Below are positions 52,089 to 60,185 of a DNA stretch of 64,000 nt, in pieces. The notes beneath the pieces are model-generated. The model saw only the letters and a list, made by a program, of their open reading frames with translations. It was not told the DNA's origin and did no database searches. Position 1 is the first letter of the stretch; each line of letters begins with the position of its first letter. A program made the translations under genes and the position numbers. Source of the DNA: Psychromicrobium xiongbiense (GTDB taxonomy: Bacteria > Actinomycetota > Actinomycetes > Actinomycetales > Micrococcaceae); contig NZ_JASSZH010000020.1 in NCBI RefSeq assembly GCF_030271165.1, forward strand, positions 1 through 64,000, read 5' to 3'.

Positions 52089-53086
52089 TGTCCGGGCGGA
52101 ACGAACGTCCGACGATCAAGTCAGTAGCTCAGGCTGCGGGGGTTTCCACGGCCACGGTGTCCTACGTGCTCTCCGGACGCGGCGGCGCCCGCGCATCCGG
52201 AGTTTCCGCTGCGACCGCCGAACGCGTCCGTGACGCTGCGCAAGCCCTGGGCTACCGACCCAACCAGGCGGCCCGGACGATTCGCACTGGCAAGACCAAT
52301 CTGTTGATGCTGTCGCTGACCATGATCTCCGACCCGTGGGCTCTGGACCTCAGCCGTGCGGTGGGCTCGCTGGCTGCGGAGAAGGGACTGACGGCCATGA
52401 TCCTGGCTGATGCCGACTGGCGGCTGGCGCTCCGGCGGCAGAATGCGGATGTGACCTTTATCGATGGCCCGGAGCGGGAAGGGGACCGCGAGTTGCTCCG
52501 TTCTGCGGCCCGCAGACAGCGTCTGATGGTCTTCAGCGAGGTTCTGGAGCCCGAGGGCTTTGATGTGGTGCGTTCGTTGCCGGGTAGTGCCTGCCATCGG
52601 GCGGTGAATCATCTGCTGGCCAAAAACCAGCGGGTCGGGCTGCTGCAGTCGACCTTGGACAGTTCGGCCGGACGAGCGGTGCGTATTGCGGCCTACCGTG
52701 ACGGTCTGCAGCAGGCGGGCTTGCCGTTCAGGCCCGACTATGTGGCCGATCACGGGCTGGACGCGCTGAGTGCCTTCAATGCGGCGATCAGACTACTGAG
52801 CCTGCCCGATCGGCCCACTGCGATCTACGCCACCACTGACTACGCGGCGATCGGAGCGATCCAGGCAGCACAGAGCTTGCAGTTGCGGGTGCCGCAGGAT
52901 GTGGAAGTGATCGGTATCGGTAATACGACCGAGGGGGAGCAGATGACTCCGGCGCTGACCACGGTAGGCCCGATGGATTTCTTTGACACGGTGGCCCGAT
53001 TCCTGGTGGAGCGGGCCGCCGATCCCCAGGCACCGGCTACGGTTCTGGAGTTTCCCTGGGAACTGATTAAGCGCGATTCGGCCTGA
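52088..53086 (+). CDS. LacI-family transcriptional regulator of the sugar operon
   Basis: A 332-residue regulator. The LacI HTH with hinge helix reads TIKSVAQAAGVSTATVSYVLSGRG and GYRPNQAARTIRTGKTN. It is followed by a full periplasmic-binding-like effector domain (LLMLSLTMISDPWALDLSRAV, AIYATTDYAAIGAIQAAQSLQLRVPQDVEVIGIGN, TTVGPMDFFDTVARFLVERA). The region after the ADADWR segment is shorter than in most LacI proteins. The ATG overlaps the phosphatase stop (TGATG); a TTG one codon upstream is also possible. It most likely represses the ABC operon that starts 200 bases downstream. Confidence 0.92.
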   Translation: MSGRNERPTIKSVAQAAGVSTATVSYVLSGRGGARASGVSAATAERVRDAAQALGYRPNQAARTIRTGKTNLLMLSLTMISDPWALDLSRAVGSLAAEKGLTAMILADADWRLALRRQNADVTFIDGPEREGDRELLRSAARRQRLMVFSEVLEPEGFDVVRSLPGSACHRAVNHLLAKNQRVGLLQSTLDSSAGRAVRIAAYRDGLQQAGLPFRPDYVADHGLDALSAFNAAIRLLSLPDRPTAIYATTDYAAIGAIQAAQSLQLRVPQDVEVIGIGNTTEGEQMTPALTTVGPMDFFDTVARFLVERAADPQAPATVLEFPWELIKRDSA

Positions 53087-53182
53087 GCGCATTCCGGTGC
53101 TGTCATCCGCACAGTCACCTGCACCGCATGTTTCGGTGACGTAAATTGATTGATATTTACCCAAATCGATCACTCACAGTCT

Positions 53183-53210
53183 TGCATTTAATCGGTTAAC
53201 GTGATGTGAT
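53183..53210 (+). promoter_or_regulatory. Promoter with LacI-type operator before the sugar operon
   Basis: TTGCAT (53183-53188) and TGTGAT (53205-53210) are 16 bases apart. The dyad TTAATCGGTTAA (53188-53199), with the central CG typical of LacI-family sites, fills the spacer, so binding would block RNA polymerase. The transcription start would be about 70 bases before the binding-protein gene. Confidence 0.5.
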
Positions 53211-53289
53211 CTACTTCACCGCTTGCGCTGGCGTGCCCTCTGCCTCCAGTGCAACCCGCTGCGGCCAGACCATTTGGAGGACTTCTCCC

Positions 53290-54606
53290 GTGACCTACCT
53301 CAATCGACGTTCGTTCCTGTCCATGGCGGCCCTCAGCGCCGCAACCGTGTCTCTCGCTGCCTGCGGCAGCGGCTCCAATTCGCCCACCTCAGGCGGAAGC
53401 ACCTACACTCCGCCGGCGAAGGACCTCAAGGCGACTCTGACCTATGCCATCTGGGATGCTGCCCAGAAGCCGGCCATGGTGAAGATTGTGGAGCAGTTCA
53501 ACGCCCAGTACCCGAACATCACGGTCAACATCGATGTCACGCCTTCCAAAGGATCGGCCTACTGGACCAAGATCCAGACCCTGGCCTCCAGCAACACCCT
53601 GCCGGACGTCTTCTGGATGAACGGCCCGCACATCAAGCTGTACGCCCAGAACAGCCAGCTTCTCCCTCTTGACGACCTGGCTCAGGCCAAGGCCGTGGAT
53701 ACCAGCAACTACCCCAAGGCGCTGGTTGATCTCTATACCGTGGATGGGAAGTTCTACGGTGTTCCCAAGGACTTCGACACCATCGCCCTGATGTACAACA
53801 AGTCGCTGCTCAAGGCTGCTGGCGTGGCCGAGCCGACGTCTTCCTGGACCTGGGACGACGTCAAGACCTCGGGCGATAAGCTTTCCAAGTTCTATGCGGG
53901 TAAGGGCATCTATGGCTTTGCCGGTGACCTGACCGGTGGCCAGACCAGCTACTACAACACCATGCTGGCCGCGGGCGGCTTTATCATTTCCCCGGACGGC
54001 AAGAAGAGTGGCTACGACGACCCCGGGTCGGTCACCGGCCTGCAGTTCTGGCGTGACCTGATCACCTCCGGTGTCTCCCCGAATATGCAGCAGCTGACCG
54101 ATACTTCGACCTCGGATATGTTCACCTCCAAGAAGCTCGCGATGACGATCGACGGCTCCTGGACGGTCAATCCTGCCCACGCCGCCATCGGTGATGACCT
54201 TGGTGTCGTCGCTCTGCCCAAGGGCCCCAAGAGCAACCAGTGCGTGATCCACGGCCTGGCCAACGTGATTCCCGCCAACGCCAAGAACCCGGACGCCGCC
54301 CGTGCCTTCGTTGCCTTCCTCGGCTCCAAGGATGCCGCGACGATCCAGGCACAGACCGGTACCGTCATCCCAGCCTTCAACGGCACCCAGCAGGCCTGGG
54401 TCGACGCCGTTCCGAACGCCGGCCTGAAGGTCTTCCTGGACGCTGCCCAGACGGCATCGCCCTACCCGATCTCCAAGAACACCTCCGCCTGGAACAACCT
54501 GGAGAATGACCTGCTGCCGCAGGCCTTCGCCGGTACCAAGCCGGTGGCCGATGTCGCCAAGGACCTGGCCACCAAGATGAACGCGGCGCTGTCGCAAGAG
54601 TCATGA
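53290..54606 (+). CDS. Carbohydrate ABC transporter binding lipoprotein
   Basis: A 438-residue SBP_bac_1 family protein that captures a carbohydrate outside the cell. The N-terminus YLNRRSFLSMAALSAATVSL-AAC has a twin-arginine pair and the lipobox LAAC, so it is probably a Tat-exported lipoprotein. The mature protein has the family features TYAIWDAAQKPAMVKIVEQF, LPDVFWMNGPHIKLYAQN, YGVPKDFDTIALMYNKSLLKAAG, PTSSWTWDDVKTSGDKL and MTIDGSWTV. The GTG start follows GGAGG; the frame continues upstream into the promoter. First gene of a five-gene catabolic operon; the permease overlaps its stop. Confidence 0.92.
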   Translation: MTYLNRRSFLSMAALSAATVSLAACGSGSNSPTSGGSTYTPPAKDLKATLTYAIWDAAQKPAMVKIVEQFNAQYPNITVNIDVTPSKGSAYWTKIQTLASSNTLPDVFWMNGPHIKLYAQNSQLLPLDDLAQAKAVDTSNYPKALVDLYTVDGKFYGVPKDFDTIALMYNKSLLKAAGVAEPTSSWTWDDVKTSGDKLSKFYAGKGIYGFAGDLTGGQTSYYNTMLAAGGFIISPDGKKSGYDDPGSVTGLQFWRDLITSGVSPNMQQLTDTSTSDMFTSKKLAMTIDGSWTVNPAHAAIGDDLGVVALPKGPKSNQCVIHGLANVIPANAKNPDAARAFVAFLGSKDAATIQAQTGTVIPAFNGTQQAWVDAVPNAGLKVFLDAAQTASPYPISKNTSAWNNLENDLLPQAFAGTKPVADVAKDLATKMNAALSQES

Positions 54607-55559
54607 GCGGGGCGCTCCGCACCACGGATGCCGGGACCGGCGGCGCGGGAACGGGCAACAGCCCGGCCCCGCGCCGGCGGTTCCTTGCCCGGGGGGACGG
54701 CTTCTGGCCATGGCTTTTCATTCTGCCTACGGTGGCCGGCATCGCCCTGTTCTACCTCTGGCCGATCGTGCAGACCTTTTACTACAGCTTCACCAAATGG
54801 GGCGTTTTCGGCGGGGCTAAATTCATCGGGCTCGAGAACTACATCACGCTCTTTTCTGACAGCACGATCCCGCAGTCGATCCTCAACACGCTGATCTACA
54901 CGCTCATTGTGTTGCTGGGCATTCCCATCGCGGTGATCCTCTCGGCCCTGATCGAACGGCCCGGACTGCGCTTTGCAGGCTTCTACCGGACCCTCTACTT
55001 CATTCCGTATGTCACGATGCCTGCAGCCGTCGGCCTGGTCTGGCGTTTGATCTTCAATGGTGACTTTGGCCCGATCAACTGGTTCCTGAGCCTCTTCGGC
55101 ATCAAAGGGCCCTACTGGACCTCGACGCCAGGCTTCGCTCTGGTTGCGGTCGCCATCGTGGGTCTGTGGATGTCTCTGGGCTTCAACCTGATCATCATCA
55201 GCGCGGGGCTGCGGGAAATCCCCCGGGAGATCTACGAGGCTGCTGAAGTGGACGGTGCCTCGAAGCTGCGCCAGTTCTTCAACATCACGGTGCCTCTGCT
55301 CACACCGAGCATCTTCTTCGTCTCGGTGGTGACCGTCATCAGCGGCTTCCAGCTCTTCGACCTGCTCTACGTCATGATGGGCAAGGCGAATCTTGCCATG
55401 CCGCAGACGCAGAGTCTGGTCTACATCTTCTACAACCAGGCCTTCATCACGAACAACAAGGGGTATGCCGCAGCCGTCGGCATCCTGGTGCTGGTGATTA
55501 TCGGCGCCCTGACTGCCATTCAGTTCCGGGTGCAGAGGAGGTGGGTCAACTATGTCTGA
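54603..55559 (+). CDS. Sugar ABC transporter permease, MalF-type
   Basis: A 318-residue permease with six membrane helices (WPWLFILPTVAGIALFYLWP first). The EAA loop contacting the ATPase reads EIYEAAEVDGASKLRQFFNITVPLLTP, close to the consensus EAAxxDGAxxxxxFxxIxLP. It overlaps the binding-protein gene by four bases and the second permease by eight. No ATPase gene is in the operon, so a shared MsiK-like ATPase encoded elsewhere is expected, as in many actinobacteria. Confidence 0.93.
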   Translation: MSGALRTTDAGTGGAGTGNSPAPRRRFLARGDGFWPWLFILPTVAGIALFYLWPIVQTFYYSFTKWGVFGGAKFIGLENYITLFSDSTIPQSILNTLIYTLIVLLGIPIAVILSALIERPGLRFAGFYRTLYFIPYVTMPAAVGLVWRLIFNGDFGPINWFLSLFGIKGPYWTSTPGFALVAVAIVGLWMSLGFNLIIISAGLREIPREIYEAAEVDGASKLRQFFNITVPLLTPSIFFVSVVTVISGFQLFDLLYVMMGKANLAMPQTQSLVYIFYNQAFITNNKGYAAAVGILVLVIIGALTAIQFRVQRRWVNYV

Positions 55560-56400
55560 TCTGACGGTACGGGCCGGACGCCGGGTCAAGCGGGGCAACA
55601 ACACGGTGGCCCACGTGGTGCTGAGCATCGGAGGGCTGCTCATGATCGCCCCCTTGCTCTACCAGGTGATCATGTCCATCTCCACCAATGCGGAGGTGCA
55701 GAGCACTCCGCCCACGCTGTGGCCGACCGAGATCCAATGGCACAACTTTGCCGATGTGTTCAGCAACATGAACTTCGGCTCCTCGTTGATGGTCTCGGTG
55801 CTGATCACCGTGATCCGGGTGGTCGGGCAGGTCATTCTGTGCTCACTGGCCGGTTACGCCTTCGCCCGGATGAGGTTCCGCGGTCGCGGGCTGATCCTGG
55901 GCGTCATCCTCTCGATTCTGATGGTGCCCTCGCAGCTCTTCCTGATCCCGCAGTTCCAGATCATTCAGAGTCTGGGCTGGCTCAACTCCATTCCCGGCAT
56001 CGTGGCGCCCGGTCTGTTCAGCGCCTTCGGAGTGTTCCTGATGCGCCAGTTCTTCATGGGTCTGCCGGATGAGCTGGAGGATGCGGCCAGGCTGGATGGG
56101 GCCAATCCCTTCCAGATCTTCACCAAGGTCATGATGCCGCTGGCCGCCAACGGCCTGTGGGCTCTGGTGATCATCACGATTCTGTGGTCCTGGAATGATC
56201 TGCTCTGGCCCCTGGTCGTCGCCTCGACGCAGAACAGTGCCCCGCTGAGCGTGGGCCTGGCCAATCTGCAGGGTGAGCACGCCAATAACTATCCGATCCT
56301 GATGGCTGCCTCGCTCATGGCGATGGCACCGATTCTGATTCTGTTCATCGCGATGCAAAAGCGTGTGATGGCCGGCATCGGGCGATCGGGACTGAAATAA
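55552..56400 (+). CDS. Sugar ABC transporter permease, MalG-type
   Basis: A 282-residue partner permease with six membrane helices. The EAA loop is DELEDAARLDGANPFQIFTKVMMPLA. The PQxxFLIPQF region and RSGLK at the C-terminus also fit the MalG side of the pair. It follows the MalF-type gene with an eight-base overlap and precedes the DUF4091 gene by 40 bases. Confidence 0.93.
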   Translation: MSDLTVRAGRRVKRGNNTVAHVVLSIGGLLMIAPLLYQVIMSISTNAEVQSTPPTLWPTEIQWHNFADVFSNMNFGSSLMVSVLITVIRVVGQVILCSLAGYAFARMRFRGRGLILGVILSILMVPSQLFLIPQFQIIQSLGWLNSIPGIVAPGLFSAFGVFLMRQFFMGLPDELEDAARLDGANPFQIFTKVMMPLAANGLWALVIITILWSWNDLLWPLVVASTQNSAPLSVGLANLQGEHANNYPILMAASLMAMAPILILFIAMQKRVMAGIGRSGLK

Positions 56401-56440
56401 CGCACGCAGTACTGACACTGACAACGAAGGGAATCTACCG

Positions 56441-58186
56441 GTGACGCAGGAGGCCCAGACTGGGCATGGATGGGATGTTGTTCTGACCGACTCTCTGGAG
56501 AAGGTGTATCCGGACCAGGATCCCCGTCCGCTGGACCGATCGATCCCGCACAGCGTGCTGCTGGGGGAGACCGCTTCGTTCCAGATCGCGCTGAGGCCTC
56601 CGCAACGGCATGATTTCCGCCTGGCCGGCCCGCTCACCGTCACGGTGAGCGGTGCCCGGCCGGACTGTCTGAGCCTTTTCCAGGCTGAGCTGGTGCCGGT
56701 ATTGCTCCCGGCGTTCCCTGAGCGCACCGAGGGTTATGACCGGGTGACCCCCGGCCTGTACCCCGATCTGCTGAAGCCGCTGGCGCAGGGTGTCGAGAGC
56801 AGTGAGACGGAGCCCGATGCCGTCAGCGGACAGGTCCGTCCGTTGTACGGCCAGTGGACTGCCCTCTGGGTGGATCTGACGGTGCCCACTGCCGGAGGCA
56901 TCGAGCGGGCAGGCGACTACGAACTGACGGTCACGGTTGCCGACAGCACCGGAACCGTCCTGTTCCGTGATCAGGTGCAGATCTCGGTGTTGCCAGTGGC
57001 GGCGCCGCCGCTGGGCATCGTGAACACCCACTGGCTGCATTGCGACGGCCTGGCCCAGTACTACCAGGTGCCGGTTTTCGGTGAGGAACACTGGGCGATC
57101 ATCGACCGGTTTGTGGCCTCCGCCGCGCGGATGGGCGTCAACTCGATCCTGACTCCCACCTGGACGCCGCCGCTGGACACCCAGGTGGACGGCTATCGAC
57201 TGCCCACCCAGCTGATCGGCATCAGCACCGACGACGCCGGGGTGTACCACTTCGACTTTTCCGCACTGATCCGCTGGATGGAGCTGTGCAGGCGGCACGG
57301 CATCGAATATCTCGAGGTGGCCCACCTCTTCACTCAGTGGGGTGCGGCCTGGACGCCGGCCATCTATGTGGAGTCTGATGGCGTCCTGGAACGCCGGTTC
57401 GGCTGGGACGTCGCTGCGGATTCGCCGGAATACCGTGCCCTGACCGAGCAACTGATCCCGGCGTTGCGCGCGGTTCTGGAGGAACACTGGTCACTGGAGA
57501 AGGTGATTTTCCACATCTCGGACGAGCCCCACGGCCAGGAGGCGCTGGCGAGCTACCGTCGTGCCAAGGACGCCGTGTCCGACCTTCTGGACGGCTGCCG
57601 GGTAGTCGATGCGCTCAGCGATTTCGAGTTCTACTCCTCCGGCGTGGTGCCGCATCCCGTGGTGGCCAGCGATGCCGTCGGCCCCTTCCTGGCGGCCGGG
57701 GTCCAGGACCTCTGGACGTACTACTGCGTCTCACAGGACCACAAGGTGGCCAACCGCTTCATCGCCATGCCCTCGGTGCGCAATCGCGTCATCGGGCATC
57801 AGCTCTTTGCCCTCGGCTTCACCGGCTTTCTGCACTGGGGGTTCAACTTCTACAACACGCAGTACTCGGTGAGTGCACTGAATCCCTTCGAGGACACCTG
57901 CGCCGGTGGCGGTTTTCCAGGTGGTGACTCCTTTGTGGTGTACCCGGGAGCGGAGGGTGAGCCCTGGGAATCGATCCGGCATCGGGTATTCGCGCAGGCC
58001 ATGGCCGATCACCGGGCTTTTGAACTGCTGGCCGGGCTGTCCGACCGGGAGTCCGTGGTGAGTCTGCTCGATTCCAACGGTGCGGGCGGGCCGCTCGCCA
58101 TGGATAACTTCAGCTACGAACCCGGGTACTACCGCCGGGTCCGGGAGCAGATCAATCAGCGGATCAGCCAGTTGAGCAGGATCTGA
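56441..58186 (+). CDS. DUF4091 protein, probable glycoside hydrolase-like enzyme
   Basis: A 581-residue cytoplasmic protein (no signal peptide). The N-terminal 190 residues form a beta-sandwich (HSVLLGETASFQIALRPPQ, GQWTALWVDLTVP). The middle is a (beta/alpha)8-barrel-like part (IVNTHWLHCDGLAQYYQVPV, LEVAHLFTQWGAAWTPA, KVIFHISDEPHGQEAL, with HISDEP offering acidic residues). The C-terminal DUF4091 region has IGHQLFALGFTGFLHWGFNFYN and GGDSFVVYPG. DUF4091 genes are common in carbohydrate operons and the fold suggests glycosidase action on the imported sugar; catalytic residues are not proven. The GTG start has GAAGGGA. Confidence 0.85.
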   Translation: MTQEAQTGHGWDVVLTDSLEKVYPDQDPRPLDRSIPHSVLLGETASFQIALRPPQRHDFRLAGPLTVTVSGARPDCLSLFQAELVPVLLPAFPERTEGYDRVTPGLYPDLLKPLAQGVESSETEPDAVSGQVRPLYGQWTALWVDLTVPTAGGIERAGDYELTVTVADSTGTVLFRDQVQISVLPVAAPPLGIVNTHWLHCDGLAQYYQVPVFGEEHWAIIDRFVASAARMGVNSILTPTWTPPLDTQVDGYRLPTQLIGISTDDAGVYHFDFSALIRWMELCRRHGIEYLEVAHLFTQWGAAWTPAIYVESDGVLERRFGWDVAADSPEYRALTEQLIPALRAVLEEHWSLEKVIFHISDEPHGQEALASYRRAKDAVSDLLDGCRVVDALSDFEFYSSGVVPHPVVASDAVGPFLAAGVQDLWTYYCVSQDHKVANRFIAMPSVRNRVIGHQLFALGFTGFLHWGFNFYNTQYSVSALNPFEDTCAGGGFPGGDSFVVYPGAEGEPWESIRHRVFAQAMADHRAFELLAGLSDRESVVSLLDSNGAGGPLAMDNFSYEPGYYRRVREQINQRISQLSRI

Positions 58187-58232
58187 CGGTCGGCACACTG
58201 CACCAGAGATCAACACCGGAGGAATAAAGGAA

Positions 58233-59423
58233 TTGAGAACAGTGGATCTGAAAATCGGTATTGTCGGCTTTGGCCTGCGCGCGGGACTGTGGAGGCATGC
58301 GCACCGGCCCGGTGAGGGTTCGGAAGTCACCATCGTCTGCGATACGAGTGAGCGAGGCCGGGCCGATGCCGCCAGGGCGCTGCCGGAGGCCACCATCACC
58401 GACGACCTCTCCGTCCTGCTGACCAGCGGCATTGACGCTGTCCTGGTGCTCACTCCGGACAACCAGCATGCCGCCGTCGCGGTTCAGACGCTCCGGGCAG
58501 GCATTGCGACCTTCTGTGAGAAGCCCCTCGACGTCACACTGGAGGCGGCCGATTCCGTGCTGCGGGCTGCCTACGAGACCGGCACCCGGCTCTACGTGGG
58601 GCACAATATGCGCCATATGCCGGTGGTCCGGCAGATGCGCGAGCTCATTGCACAGGGGACCATCGGCGAGGTCAAAGCTGTCTGGTGCCGCCACTTCGTG
58701 GGCAATGGCGGCGATTACTACTTCAAGGACTGGCATGCCCAGCAGAAGAACGTCAATACGCTCCTGCTGCAGAAGGGTGCGCATGATGTCGATGTGATCC
58801 ACTGGCTGGCCGGCGGGTACACGGAGCGGGTGTCTGCGATCGGTTCGCTCTCGGTCTATGGCGAGGTGGAGAGTCGCCGGGATAACTCCGACCGCAGGAT
58901 GGGGGACTGGTTCTCTGCGGACAACTGGCCGCCCACCGAGCAGACGGATCTGGCCGAGGTGATCGACGTCGAGGATATCTCCATGATGAACATGGTGCTG
59001 GACAATGGCGTGCTGGCCTCTTACGAGCAGTGCCATTTCACGCCGGATTACTGGCGCAACTACACCGTGATCGGGACCCGCGGCCGCATCGAGAACTATG
59101 GCGATGGCCCGGGGGAGTGGATCAAGGTCTGGAACACCCGGACCACGCACGGCTATGCCACCCCGGATCTGGAAGTGGAGATCAAGGGTGGTGAAGATGA
59201 CGAGGGGAGTCACGGTGGTGCGGATCCTCTGCTGATCGCTGAGTTCCTGCGATTTGCGCGCGATGGCGGTCTGACCGACACCTCGCCGATCGCGGCCCGG
59301 CAGGCGGTGGCGGCTGGCGTACTGGCAGCTGAGTCCCTGCGGAGTGATGGCGGCGCCCGCAGGGTCCCGGCGCTGCCCGCCGAGATGGTGGCATACTTCG
59401 ACGGCGGCCAGGTCCGCGCCTGA
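58233..59423 (+). CDS. Gfo/Idh/MocA family NAD(P)-dependent dehydrogenase
   Basis: A 396-residue oxidoreductase. The N-terminal Rossmann domain starts with LKIGIVGFGLRAGLW (the usual GxGxxG is GFGLRAG), then VLTPDNQHAAVAVQTLRAGIATFCEKPLDV with the catalytic EKP lysine. The C-terminal alpha/beta domain includes KAVWCRHFVGNGGDYYFKDWHAQ and LLLQKGAHDVDVIHWLAGG (the catalytic D-x-x-x-H region). Such enzymes oxidise or epimerise sugars, sugar acids or inositols. TTG is the start at best distance from GGAGGAA; a GTG lies three codons in. Last gene of the operon, with a 20-bp hairpin 8 bases after the stop. Confidence 0.9.
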   Translation: MRTVDLKIGIVGFGLRAGLWRHAHRPGEGSEVTIVCDTSERGRADAARALPEATITDDLSVLLTSGIDAVLVLTPDNQHAAVAVQTLRAGIATFCEKPLDVTLEAADSVLRAAYETGTRLYVGHNMRHMPVVRQMRELIAQGTIGEVKAVWCRHFVGNGGDYYFKDWHAQQKNVNTLLLQKGAHDVDVIHWLAGGYTERVSAIGSLSVYGEVESRRDNSDRRMGDWFSADNWPPTEQTDLAEVIDVEDISMMNMVLDNGVLASYEQCHFTPDYWRNYTVIGTRGRIENYGDGPGEWIKVWNTRTTHGYATPDLEVEIKGGEDDEGSHGGADPLLIAEFLRFARDGGLTDTSPIAARQAVAAGVLAAESLRSDGGARRVPALPAEMVAYFDGGQVRA

Positions 59424-59431
59424 ACCAATGC

Positions 59432-59481
59432 CTGTCAGCAGGTCCCGGTTCGGTGGTGTCTGAACCGGGACCTGCTGACAG
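59432..59481. terminator. 20-bp perfect stem after the sugar operon
   Basis: Bases 59432-59451 pair perfectly with 59462-59481 around a 10-base loop. A partial copy of the arm (GCGGGACCTGCTG) recurs at about 59503-59517. There is no U-tract. It ends the ABC operon and separates it from the short LacI gene. Confidence 0.85.
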
Positions 59482-59622
59482 ATCCCGGGTCAGGAGGGGA
59501 TGAAGCGGGACCTGCTGCCCACGTCCGCGCCCGAAGCCCTGCTGCCGAGATGACGAAACTCCTCCGCTCCGGGAGAATCATGGCTAGCGGCGCACGGCTG
59601 CCTCCAGCGGACAGGAGTATGA

Positions 59623-60102
59623 ATGAGGGTCTCTCTGAGCGACGTCGCTCGCGCTGCGGGTGTCGCTCTGTCCACTGCCTCCCGTGCCATGACCGGCAAC
59701 TCCGAAGTGGGGGCGGCGACCCGGGCCAGAATTCTCGAAACGGCGGCCGAGATGGGGTACCGGCCCAGCCTGGCTGGTCAGGCACTGCGGGCCGGGCGAA
59801 CCTCACTGATTGAACTGGCGGTACCGGGGCCGCTGCCTGAAGGCCTCGTGGCCAGTATCTTTGAGTCCTGCGAGAGCCATGGCTACCACCTGCTGCTGAC
59901 CAGACCCTCGAGCCTCAGCGCGGACCTGGCGCCGCCACCCGCCGTGGACGGCAGGATTGTGTTGGGCACCCGGAACCCTGCGGAATCGGACGAACGGGCT
60001 GAAACGCTCGACGTCGGGGGACTGTCGCCGGAGGAGCTGACGGAGGCTGCCCAGCGAGCGGTGGACCGTCTGGTGGCGAGGCTGGGGAACCTGCACAGTT
60101 GA
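59623..60102 (+). CDS. Half-length LacI-family regulator
   Basis: A 159-residue protein. Residues 1-60 are a complete LacI HTH and hinge (SLSDVARAAGVALSTASRAM, GYRPSLAGQALRAGRTS). Residues 61-115 match only the first strands of the effector domain (LIELAVPGPLPEGLVASIFE, GYHLLL, VDGRIVLGTRNP). The chain then jumps to what looks like the last helix of a LacI protein (LTEAAQRAVDRLVARLG). About 170 residues are missing in frame, so it can probably bind DNA but not an effector in the normal way. It is 83 bases upstream of gntP, whose promoter region has a LacI/GntR-like operator. It could be a constitutive or competing repressor, or a decaying gene without a stop yet. Confidence 0.75.
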   Translation: MRVSLSDVARAAGVALSTASRAMTGNSEVGAATRARILETAAEMGYRPSLAGQALRAGRTSLIELAVPGPLPEGLVASIFESCESHGYHLLLTRPSSLSADLAPPPAVDGRIVLGTRNPAESDERAETLDVGGLSPEELTEAAQRAVDRLVARLGNLHS

Positions 60103-60122
60103 CCTGACGGCGGCCACATGGC

Positions 60123-60154
60123 ATGCTACCGGAAACGATTCCGGAACGTTTCCG
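60123..60154 (+). promoter_or_regulatory. LacI/GntR-type operator before gntP
   Basis: The perfect arms CGGAAACG (60130-60137) and CGTTTCCG (60147-60154) flank nine bases containing TTCCGGAA. The left part, ATGCTACCGGAAACGA (60123-60138), matches 12 of 16 positions of the Escherichia coli GntR operator ATGTTACCGGTAACAT as I remember it. It lies 32 bases before the gntP start. Confidence 0.6.
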
Positions 60155-60185
60155 ACGTTCCGCCCTGATCCGGAAATGGTGACCA

